Below are positions 39,659 to 46,583 of a stretch of 64,000 nucleotides of DNA, piece by piece. The position numbers were made by a program, and so were the translations under genes. Source of the stretch: Kaistia geumhonensis (GTDB lineage Bacteria; Pseudomonadota; Alphaproteobacteria; Rhizobiales; Kaistiaceae); contig NZ_JAUSWJ010000001.1 of the NCBI RefSeq assembly GCF_030815145.1, forward strand, positions 4,268,501 to 4,332,500, read 5' to 3'. A model generated the notes under the pieces. That model worked only from the letters and a program-made list of their open reading frames with translations. It was not told where the DNA came from and did not search any database. Positions within the stretch are counted from its first letter, which is position 1; each line of letters starts with the position of its first letter.

Positions 39659-39674
39659 TGTGACCGGCGTCACA
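39659..39674. promoter_or_regulatory. CRP-like palindrome TGTGAC-N4-GTCACA
   Basis: Perfect 6-base arms with a CGGC centre, also TGTGA-N6-TCACA, 22 bases beyond the azlD stop and overlapping the end of the 27-aa gene on the other strand. As with the copy at 25,446, it is between convergent units and may be a hairpin instead of a regulator site. Confidence 0.4.
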
Positions 39675-39753
39675 GCGCGCCGACGACGATCGCCGCAATG
39701 AAGAGAAAAGCGGCGCTGACCGCAAGGAACTGGATCGGACGAGCGAGGCTCAT
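39670..39753 (-). CDS. Small membrane protein, 27 aa
   Basis: A tiny gene: six polar residues (MSLARP), then one hydrophobic helix (FLAVSAAFLFIAAIVVGAL) to the end. GGGAG lies six bases before the ATG, with a second ATG two codons earlier that would sit on the ribosome site. Single-helix proteins of this size and pattern occur in Hyphomicrobiales genomes, usually unannotated. Function unknown. The 301-base stretch to its right (39,754-40,054) is AT-richer and contains its promoter and that of the DUF2336 gene, but no other gene that I can support. Confidence 0.5.
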   Translation of the reverse strand: MSLARPIQFLAVSAAFLFIAAIVVGAL

Positions 39754-40054
39754 GGGCATCTCCCGGGGTCTCTCTTGCCGTGTCCCGATTTCGCCACAAA
39801 GATTAAACGATCCAGCCCCGCCGGCAAAGCGGTTTCCGCGCGCGCGGCGGCGCCAAGGCCGTGAACGCGTACCAAAAGCGGCCTGAGCCGGGGAACAAAG
39901 TTCTCTTCCGGCGTCGTGGCGACCCTCCAGGGGGCAATTCGTTGCGCCGCGCGAATCGAAACATTTTGACCCCGAAATTTACCGGATCGCGCAATCGTTC
40001 CTTATGAGTTGGCTGGCACACTCGCGCCATTCGAACGAGGCTTGCGAGGCGAGG

Positions 40055-41029
40055 ATGCTTGAGGAACTGACGCTGCTCGCCCGCGATCGTGCCCCGGCCC
40101 GCCGGGAGGCGCTCCTCGCGGCCGTCGTCGAACTCTATCGCGCGGCCGGTGCCCGGGCGGAGGTCGCGCTCGGCGAAGTCTTCGGCGACATCGTGGTGCA
40201 TCTCGTCCGCACCCTGCCGGATTCGGCAAAGCCGCGGGCCGGCGCCATGCTGGCCGATCTCTCGACCGCGCCGCATGCGCTGGTGCTGGCGCTCGCCGCC
40301 GCGCAGGGCCCGATCGCCACGGCGCTGCTTCAGGCCTCGCCGGTGCTCTCGGACGACGATCTCGTCGGTCTCGTCGCGCGCCTCGACGATGGGGGCCTCG
40401 CGGCCGTCGCGGCGAGGGCCGGCCTTTCCGAACGTGTGACCGACGCGCTGGTGGCCAAGGGCGGGCCTGCACTCTGCCGGGCCGTCGCCGCCAATCGCTC
40501 GGCGCGTCTCTCGCGCGATTGCCTCGCGCGCATCGTCGCCGCCTGCGGGCAGGGCGCGGCCGAGCTGCGCGGCGCCGCCGAGATCATCGCCTTCGCCGCG
40601 CCGCCCCGCCGCAAGCGCGCCTCGCGACGCGCCGAAAATGCCGTGACGCGCGTCATCGCGTTCCCGCGCCCTGCCGATCGCACTGCCGAGCCGGCCGCCG
40701 CGCCGCCGCCGGTGGCCGAGGCCATCGCGGCCATCGCCTCGCATGACCGCATGCTGGAAGTCGCGATGCTGCTGGCGGCGCATGCCGGATTGCCGCCGGA
40801 TCTCGTCAGCCGCCTGATCGCGCGGCCGGATCCGACGCTGCTCGCCGTGCTCTGCCGCGCCGCCGGCGTTCCCGACAGCACCTTCTCGGTGATCGCGCGC
40901 ATCCGCGGCCGCCGTTTCGGCCATCCGCTGGCGCAGACGCTGGCGGTGGAAGCCGCCTATGCCGAGCTTTCGGAAGCGGAAGCCCGCCAGAGGCTCGGCA
41001 GCGTCAAGGCGATGCAGAAGAAGGCCTGA
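40055..41029 (+). CDS. DUF2336 domain protein
   Basis: A 324-aa, alpha-helical, Ala-rich protein with the DUF2336 repeat-like pattern (LLARDRAPARREALLAAVVELY, LVRTLPDSAKPRAGAMLADLSTAP, IARIRGRRFGHPLAQTLAVEAAYAEL). The family is confined largely to Alphaproteobacteria and has no established function. A low-complexity Pro-Ala linker lies near residue 215. The ATG at 40055 has GAGG five bases upstream; another in-frame ATG at 40004 has none. Stand-alone gene. Confidence 0.82.
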   Translation: MLEELTLLARDRAPARREALLAAVVELYRAAGARAEVALGEVFGDIVVHLVRTLPDSAKPRAGAMLADLSTAPHALVLALAAAQGPIATALLQASPVLSDDDLVGLVARLDDGGLAAVAARAGLSERVTDALVAKGGPALCRAVAANRSARLSRDCLARIVAACGQGAAELRGAAEIIAFAAPPRRKRASRRAENAVTRVIAFPRPADRTAEPAAAPPPVAEAIAAIASHDRMLEVAMLLAAHAGLPPDLVSRLIARPDPTLLAVLCRAAGVPDSTFSVIARIRGRRFGHPLAQTLAVEAAYAELSEAEARQRLGSVKAMQKKA

Positions 41030-41068
41030 CGGCGGGCCGGTGCCCGCCGCCGGTTGATGTCCGCGGGC

Positions 41069-42172
41069 TCAGGTGATCGAGCCGACGACGCCCTCGACCA
41101 GATAATCGGTTCCCCACAGGCTGGGATCGTAGAGCTCGATCGTCTCGGCGCTGATCAGCTTGCCGGTGTTCGACTTGATCGGGCCGACGAAATAGGGCTT
41201 TCCGGCCTTCAGCTCCTCGATGGCGGCGAGCGCCGCCTTCTTCGCTTCCTCGCTGGCGCCGGCGCCGAAGGCCGTGCTCTGGACCATGTCGCGGTCATAG
41301 CCGCCATAGTTCTCGTTCGGCAGCTTCTCGCCCTTGGTGAGCAGGTCGGCATAGGCCGTGTAGACCGTGCCCCATTTCAGCTCGGCGCCGGTGATGAAGC
41401 CCTTCGGGGCGAGCGACGACTGGTCGGCATTGTGGCCGACGCTCTTCACGCCGCGCTTCTCGGCGGTCTCGACGATCACCTTCGGGCTGTCGACATGGCA
41501 GGCGATGACGTCGCAGCCGGCATCGGCCAGCGCATTCGCCGCCTCGGCCTCGCGCACCGGCAGCGACCATTCGCCGGTGATGATGAGGCGGACCTCGGCA
41601 TTCGGATTGACCTTGCGCACGCCGGTCGTGAAGGCGTTGATGTTGCGCAGGACGAGGGCGATCGGCTTGGCGGCGATGTAGCCGATCTTGTTGGTGCTCG
41701 TCGAAAGGCCGGCGGCGATGCCGTTCACATAATGGGCCTGGTCGAGATAGCAGAAATAGCCGCCGAGATTCATGGGATGCTTCTTGGGATCCCAGAGCGA
41801 GGTCGGGTGGCGGAACTCGACATCGGGATATTTCTTGGCGGCGTCGATCATGAAGGGATCGAAATAGCCGAACGAGGTCGGGAACAGCAGGCTCGCGCCG
41901 TCGAGCTCGATCATCGATTCCATCGTCTTGGAAACGGCGCTCGTCTCGGGGACGTTCTCTTCCTCGACCACCGTGACGCCCGGGATCGACTTCAGCGCCG
42001 CGGCGCCGACGGCATGGGCCTGGTTCCAGCCGAAATCGTCGCGCGGGCCGACATAGATGAGCCCGATGGTGAGGTTGCCGGCCGCCCGCGCCCGGAAGGG
42101 CAGGGCCGATGCCGAAAGGGCGAGCGCCCCGAGGCCCGCGCCTTTCAGAAGGGTTCGTCTCGAGAGTGTCAT
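41069..42172 (-). CDS. BMP-family (PnrA-like) ABC substrate-binding protein
   Basis: A 367-aa exported binding protein. A twin-arginine-like signal (MTLSRRTLLKGAGLGALALSASALPFRARA) is followed by the BMP pattern (IGLIYVGPRDDFGWNQAHAVGAAAL, KYPDVEFRHPTS, NLGGYFCYLDQAHYVNGIAAGLST, IACHVDSPKVIVETAEKRGVKSVGHNADQS). BMP proteins bind nucleosides or related purines for import. No permease or ATPase genes are next to it, so it is an orphan here. The neighbouring GntR gene on the same strand, 124 bases upstream, probably regulates it. Confidence 0.9.
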   Translation of the reverse strand: MTLSRRTLLKGAGLGALALSASALPFRARAAGNLTIGLIYVGPRDDFGWNQAHAVGAAALKSIPGVTVVEEENVPETSAVSKTMESMIELDGASLLFPTSFGYFDPFMIDAAKKYPDVEFRHPTSLWDPKKHPMNLGGYFCYLDQAHYVNGIAAGLSTSTNKIGYIAAKPIALVLRNINAFTTGVRKVNPNAEVRLIITGEWSLPVREAEAANALADAGCDVIACHVDSPKVIVETAEKRGVKSVGHNADQSSLAPKGFITGAELKWGTVYTAYADLLTKGEKLPNENYGGYDRDMVQSTAFGAGASEEAKKAALAAIEELKAGKPYFVGPIKSNTGKLISAETIELYDPSLWGTDYLVEGVVGSIT

Positions 42173-42296
42173 GTCCGCAGTCTCCTCGTCGTCCTGTTCG
42201 CTCTGGCTCGTCCGGAGCGCGCTTCTGCGGCGCGTCGTCCGGCAGGGGGCGGAGCCTTTCCCAGGGGCTTCCGCCGGAAATCGGTCTCGTGAATCC

Positions 42297-43013
42297 TCAG
42301 GCGTCGCCGCCGCGCCGGCCGAGATAGCGCGAGAGGATGACGCCGAGATCGGCCTCGCCCTCGCTCTCGCCGCCGACGCCGCGCTGCTCGACGAGGCTCA
42401 CATGGTCCTCCATCGCCGCGACCGCCGCGTCCGCATCGCCGCGCGCCAGCGCCTCGAGTACGCTGCGATGCTCGCCGATCGCGCATTCCGAGCGATGCGG
42501 CCGGCCGAACACCGCCAGGATCAGCGAGCAGCGCGACACGACCTCGCCGACATAGCGCTCGAGCAGCGGGTTGCCGGCCATCGCCGCGAGCCGCACATGG
42601 AACTCCGCCGCCAGACGGATCGTCGCCGGTCCGTCCTGCCGCCGCGCCGCGTCGTCCTCGGCCGCGATATGGGCGGCGAGCGTGTCGCGCAGAGCCTCGC
42701 TCCACCGCGCCGCGACGAGCCGCACCACTTCGCGCTCCAGGCAGCGGCGCACCTCGAACACGGCACGCGCTTCCTCGAGGCTCGGCCGCGCGACGGTCGC
42801 CGTGCGCTTCGTCTTCATCTCGACCAGCCCGTCGGCGGCAAGACGCTGAAGCGCGGCGCGCACGATCGTGCGGCTGACACCGAATTCGGCCCCGAGCGCG
42901 TCCTCCGGCAATTTCGTGCCGGGCGGCAGCGCCTGGTCGACGACGGCCTGACGCAGCACGGCATAGATGCGACCGCCGCGACCGCCCGTCTGCGATGCGT
43001 CCGACCGGTTCAT
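42297..43013 (-). CDS. GntR-family regulator with FCD domain
   Basis: A 238-aa FadR-subfamily regulator: N-terminal HTH (RIYAVLRQAVVDQALPPGTKLPEDALGAEFGVSRTIVRAALQRLAADGLV) and a helical FCD domain (residues 80-220) with His ligands such as EFHVRLAAMAG and EHRSVLEAL that usually bind a metal and a carboxylate. Two CTNGTATACNAG-type sites lie upstream. Transcribed toward the BMP gene, its likely target. Confidence 0.9.
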   Translation of the reverse strand: MNRSDASQTGGRGGRIYAVLRQAVVDQALPPGTKLPEDALGAEFGVSRTIVRAALQRLAADGLVEMKTKRTATVARPSLEEARAVFEVRRCLEREVVRLVAARWSEALRDTLAAHIAAEDDAARRQDGPATIRLAAEFHVRLAAMAGNPLLERYVGEVVSRCSLILAVFGRPHRSECAIGEHRSVLEALARGDADAAVAAMEDHVSLVEQRGVGGESEGEADLGVILSRYLGRRGGDA

Positions 43014-43055
43014 GATCCGACCTCCTGGACCGCATCCTTCATTTCGCTGAAAAGC

Positions 43056-43067
43056 CTAGTATACAAG
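43056..43067. promoter_or_regulatory. FCD/GntR operator, copy 1
   Basis: CTAGTATACAAG, a near-palindrome around GTATAC, 43 bases upstream of the GntR ATG. FadR-subfamily regulators bind T-GT-N-AC-A type sites such as TTGTATACAA. A near-inverted copy is at 43,199, suggesting paired binding. Confidence 0.65.
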
Positions 43068-43198
43068 ATTGCCTCCGCCAAGCATGCGAACTGCTGAAAG
43101 ATTTCGCTCGGAATGCCACGATTCTGATCAGATTGCGCCGCCAAAGGGCAGACAATTCCGAATCCGCCCATCACGCTTCCTCTCAAGGGTCGAGGCTT

Positions 43199-43210
43199 CT
43201 TGTATACGAG
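43199..43210. promoter_or_regulatory. FCD/GntR operator, copy 2
   Basis: CTTGTATACGAG, the second copy, 143 bases from copy 1 (about 14 helical turns). It is 82 bases before the rightward extensin-like gene. The whole 278-base gap 43,014-43,291 has no gene. Confidence 0.6.
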
Positions 43211-43291
43211 ATTTGCCGTCGTCCGCGACCTGTGACGGCCGGCCCATCCTGGTTGACCCTTCGTTAAGGCGGACCGCTGCATTCTACGGGC

Positions 43292-44215
43292 ATGTTCAAG
43301 GGCCCAGTGTTGCGTATCGGGTCGGTGCTCGCCTTTGCCTCGCTGGCGGGCTGCGCTCTCAATTTCTTTGATGAACGCGAAGCGTGGCGCGACCAGACGG
43401 AGCGCGCCTGCTATCGCCAGAAGCTGGTGGTGCCGAGCTATTTCCAGGAGCCGGCGCGCGAGATCGACGGCCGCGGCGCCTGCGGCATCGAGAAGCCGCT
43501 GCGCGTCAACGCCTTCCAGCAGGGCGTCGTCTCGGTCGGCGGCTCCGAGGTCGTCCTCGGCTGCATGATGACCTACACGATGGAGAAGTGGATCCGACAG
43601 GCGGTGCAGCCGGCGGCGCAGCAGCGCTTCGGCATGCCGGTCACCGAGATCCTGACCATGGGCACCTATGCCTGCCGCTCGCGCAACAACCGCCATGGCG
43701 ACAAGCTCAGCGAGCACGCCTTTGCCAATGCCTTCGACGTCGCCGGCTTCCGTCTCGCCGACGGGCGGACCATCCGCGTGAAGGGCGACTGGTGGAACGG
43801 CGATCCTGCGACGCAGGCCTTCCTGCGCCAGACGCTGATCACCGCCTGCGACTATTTCACGACCGTGCTCGGGCCCGGATCGAACCGCCTGCACGAAGAC
43901 CACATCCACATCGATCTCGCGCATCACAATGCCGCGGGCACGGCGCGCTACTGCCGGCCGAAGCTCGAAATGCCGCCGCCGACGCTGGACGAGAATGTCC
44001 CGATGGTGAGCCTGCCGACGACCCCCGGAGCGCCTGCCCCGGTCTCGATGGAGCAGCGTGCCTTCACCTATCGCTGGGACGACCAGTTGGGCGCGCCCGA
44101 CGCAACCACGACGGGAACGGCCAGCGCACCGGCGGTGCCTCCCGCGCTGCCCGAGGACGACGGGACCGCCGTGCGGCTGCCGCCTGCCAGCGTGCCCCTT
44201 TCCTACACGAATTGA
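43292..44215 (+). CDS. Extensin-like C-terminal domain lipoprotein
   Basis: A 307-aa protein. The signal peptide ends in a lipobox (LASLAGC, Cys21), so a lipoprotein is predicted. The middle has the extensin-like C domain: LSEHAFANAFDVAGFRLADGR and FTTVLGPGSNRLHEDHIHIDLA, with His and Asp residues arranged as in LAS/D,D-peptidase-like zinc sites (SEHAFANAFD, HEDHIHID). A peptidoglycan-related role is plausible but unproven. The last 90 residues are Pro-Ala-Thr rich and probably unstructured. Confidence 0.87.
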   Translation: MFKGPVLRIGSVLAFASLAGCALNFFDEREAWRDQTERACYRQKLVVPSYFQEPAREIDGRGACGIEKPLRVNAFQQGVVSVGGSEVVLGCMMTYTMEKWIRQAVQPAAQQRFGMPVTEILTMGTYACRSRNNRHGDKLSEHAFANAFDVAGFRLADGRTIRVKGDWWNGDPATQAFLRQTLITACDYFTTVLGPGSNRLHEDHIHIDLAHHNAAGTARYCRPKLEMPPPTLDENVPMVSLPTTPGAPAPVSMEQRAFTYRWDDQLGAPDATTTGTASAPAVPPALPEDDGTAVRLPPASVPLSYTN

Positions 44216-44259
44216 GAATGCATCGCTGAATCGGCGCCCCAAACCGCTTTGGCAGTGCA

Positions 44260-44273
44260 GTGATGGGCATCAC
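44260..44273. promoter_or_regulatory. CRP/FNR-type palindrome upstream of second hemerythrin-like gene
   Basis: GTGAT-GGGC-ATCAC, perfect arms, 54 bases before the ATG at 44,327. Same class as the site before the first hemerythrin-like gene (GTGAC-GGCC-GTCAC). Confidence 0.55.
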
Positions 44274-44326
44274 AGACAGTCGGAGAGGGCATCTTCTAAA
44301 CGGACCCCGCAACAACGGAGTCCCCC

Positions 44327-45028
44327 ATGAACGCCATCACCCCGATCTATGTCGACGAGAGCCGGTACAACCTCTACACGATGCCGCACAAGGCGCTGCG
44401 CCGTGCGCAGATGCAGCTCTCGATCCGCCTCGGCGCGATCGACGGCGACAACGACGAGGCCGTGCGGTTGCTCGTCGGTGACATGCGCGCCCTGATCGCG
44501 GCGGGCCGCGGCCATCTCCACCACGAGAACCTGCATATCCACGAAGTCATCGAGCAGATCCGTGCCGGCGCGACGGAGCAGCTCGCCGACGATCACGAGC
44601 ATCACGAGCGCGACTTCGACGAGCTCGAGCGGATGCTGGATGCGATCGAGGCGGCGCCGTCGGGCGAGCGAGCCGGCCTGCTGCGGGCGCTCTATCTCCG
44701 CTATTCGCTGTTCATCGCCGCCGACCTCCAGCACATGGTGGAGGAGGAAACCGAGACGCTGGCGCTGCTGCATGGGCTCTTCGGCGACGACGAGCTGCGC
44801 GCCATCGAGAACCGCATCATCGCCTCGATCGATGCCGAGACCATGATGGGCTTCCTGCGCCTGATGGTGCCGGCCATGAACCATGGCGAGCGGCTGGAAC
44901 TCGTCGGCGGCATGCGGGCCGGCATGCCCGCGGCCGTCTTCGAGGGCGTTTTCAACGGCGTCGTGCGGCCCTCGCTCGACGAGGCCGAATTCCGCCGCCT
45001 TGCGGCCGATCTCGGCGTCGCCGCGTAA
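44327..45028 (+). CDS. Hemerythrin-like (HHE) protein
   Basis: A 233-aa helical protein rich in His and Glu in hemerythrin spacing: MPHKALRRAQMQLSIRLGAID, GRGHLHHENLHIHEVIEQI, ADDHEHHERDFDELERML and LQHMVEEETETLALL. It should bind a diiron centre, for O2, NO or iron handling; the exact role is unknown. The second half (from about residue 155, MMGFLRLMVPAMNHGERLELVGGMRAGMP) is a conserved C-terminal region of such proteins. Preceded by a CRP/FNR-type palindrome. Confidence 0.8.
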   Translation: MNAITPIYVDESRYNLYTMPHKALRRAQMQLSIRLGAIDGDNDEAVRLLVGDMRALIAAGRGHLHHENLHIHEVIEQIRAGATEQLADDHEHHERDFDELERMLDAIEAAPSGERAGLLRALYLRYSLFIAADLQHMVEEETETLALLHGLFGDDELRAIENRIIASIDAETMMGFLRLMVPAMNHGERLELVGGMRAGMPAAVFEGVFNGVVRPSLDEAEFRRLAADLGVAA

Positions 45029-45032
45029 GCGA

Positions 45033-45434
45033 TCAGGCAGCGGAAGCGCGGCGGCGGGGCAGGGTCTCCGCGGCCGCCTCCTGCCCCTCTGCGCCGCCGA
45101 GCATCTCGGCGAGATGCTGCGTGCCCCAGGCCTTCAGCGCGGCGATGATCGGCTGGAGCGTCTCGCCGCGCGGCGACAGGCGGTAGTCCACGCGGGGCGG
45201 TATCTCCGGATAGACCGTGCGGATGACGAGGCCGTCGGCCTCCAGCTCGCGAAGCTGCTTGGTGAGCATGCGCTGCGTGGTGTTCGGCGTCACGCGGCGC
45301 AGCTCGTTGAAGCGCAGCGGGCCATTGCCGAGATGGTAGAGCACGACGCCCTTCCACTTGCCGTCGATGAGGTCGAGCGTCACCTCGACCGGGCAGGCGG
45401 CGAAGCGGCGGTCATAGGTCTTGTGTCCGGCCAT
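45033..45434 (-). CDS. HxlR-family transcriptional regulator
   Basis: A 133-aa winged-helix protein: CPVEVTLDLIDGKWKGVVLYHLGNGPLRFNELRRVTPNTTQRMLTKQLRELEADGLV. A single Cys precedes the HTH as in redox-sensing YodB/HypR-type members, which respond to quinones or aldehydes. It is divergent from a quinone-oxidoreductase-like gene, fitting an electrophile-response pair. ATG 45434 has AAGGA seven bases upstream; a longer frame lacks one. Confidence 0.9.
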   Translation of the reverse strand: MAGHKTYDRRFAACPVEVTLDLIDGKWKGVVLYHLGNGPLRFNELRRVTPNTTQRMLTKQLRELEADGLVIRTVYPEIPPRVDYRLSPRGETLQPIIAALKAWGTQHLAEMLGGAEGQEAAAETLPRRRASAA

Positions 45435-45476
45435 CACGGTATCCTTTCGGGCCCTATAGGCGAAAAATGTGCGTTC

Positions 45477-45492
45477 TTGCGCCGATGCGCAA
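45477..45492. promoter_or_regulatory. Operator for the second HxlR regulator
   Basis: TTGCGC-CGAT-GCGCAA, a perfect 16-base palindrome in the 117-base gap between the divergent HxlR and alcohol-dehydrogenase-like genes. Confidence 0.6.
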
Positions 45493-45551
45493 TACGCCCG
45501 AAATCTCACCCGTCACCTCGCCCTCCAGCGAGGACCGGAACGGAGATCGCC

Positions 45552-46571
45552 ATGCGCGCCATTGCCTTCACGAAGCCTCTGCCCATCGACGACGAGAACG
45601 CGCTCGTCGACATCACGCTCGACCGGCCGAAGCCCGGCCCGCGGGACCTGATCGTCAAGGTGGAAGCCGTCTCGGTGAATCCGGTCGACTTCAAGGTCCG
45701 TCGCAGCGCCGATCCCGCCGGCACGCCGCGCCTCCTCGGCTTCGATGCCGCCGGAACGGTCGTCGAGGCCGGCGGCGAGACGCGGCTCTTCAAGGTAGGC
45801 GATCCAGTCTTCTATGCCGGGTCGATCGTCCGCCCCGGCACCGACGCCGAGTTTCACGCCGTCGACGAGCGGATCGTCGGCCGCAAGCCGGAAAGCCTTG
45901 ATTTCGCCGGCGCCGCGGCGCTGCCGCTGACGGCGCTCACCGCCTGGGAACTCTTGTTCGACCGGATCGGTGTCGTACCCGGAGCCGGCGACGACCAGCG
46001 CTCGCTGCTCGTCCTCGGCGGCGCCGGCGGTGTCGGCTCGATCACCATCCAGCTCGCCCGCGCCCTGACCGGGCTGAGGGTCATCGCCAGTGCCTCGCGA
46101 CCCGAGACGGTTGCCTTCGTCGAGGAACTCGGCGCCCATCACGTCGTCGACCACAGTCGCCCGCTCGCGCCGCAGATCGAGGCACTCGGCCTCAAGGCCG
46201 TGGACATCATCCTCGCCTTCGCCGGCACGTCGGGCCATGCCGGCGAGATCGCCGCGCTGGTCGCGCCGGAGGGCCATGTCGGAATCATCGAGGGCGTGGA
46301 CGGCTTCGGCCCCGCCGAATTCGGCCAGCTCTACCAGAAGGCGGTCGGCCTCCAGTTCGAATCCATGTTCGCCCGCTCGCGCTTCGGGACGCCGGCGATC
46401 GAGCGGCAGCACGAGATTCTCGACCGTGTCGCCGCGCTCGTCGATGCCGGCACCATCCGAACCACGCTGACGAAGACGCTCTCGCCGATCAACGCCGCCA
46501 ATCTCAGGGAAGCGCACAAGCTCGTCGAGAGTGGACGGATGATCGGCAAGCTGGTCGTCGCCGGCTGGTAG
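45552..46571 (+). CDS. Zinc-type alcohol dehydrogenase / quinone oxidoreductase-like protein
   Basis: A 339-aa MDR-superfamily reductase: GroES-like N-terminus (VKVEAVSVNPVDFKVRRSADPAG, LLGFDAAGTVVEAG), Rossmann motif VLGGAGGVGSITIQLARAL near residue 158. The zinc-binding Cys cluster of true alcohol dehydrogenases is missing, so it is a zinc-independent NADPH quinone or enone reductase (ZADH1/YhfP type). GGAGA precedes the ATG. Divergent from an HxlR regulator that probably induces it under electrophile stress. Confidence 0.9.
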   Translation: MRAIAFTKPLPIDDENALVDITLDRPKPGPRDLIVKVEAVSVNPVDFKVRRSADPAGTPRLLGFDAAGTVVEAGGETRLFKVGDPVFYAGSIVRPGTDAEFHAVDERIVGRKPESLDFAGAAALPLTALTAWELLFDRIGVVPGAGDDQRSLLVLGGAGGVGSITIQLARALTGLRVIASASRPETVAFVEELGAHHVVDHSRPLAPQIEALGLKAVDIILAFAGTSGHAGEIAALVAPEGHVGIIEGVDGFGPAEFGQLYQKAVGLQFESMFARSRFGTPAIERQHEILDRVAALVDAGTIRTTLTKTLSPINAANLREAHKLVESGRMIGKLVVAGW

Positions 46572-46583
46572 GCGGCGACCCGG

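Noticed and set aside
39892-39920. Possible general-stress (EcfG) promoter GGAAC...CGTC upstream of the DUF2336 gene
   Set aside because: The -10 element is CGTC instead of CGTT and the spacing is off, so the match is too weak to report as a feature.
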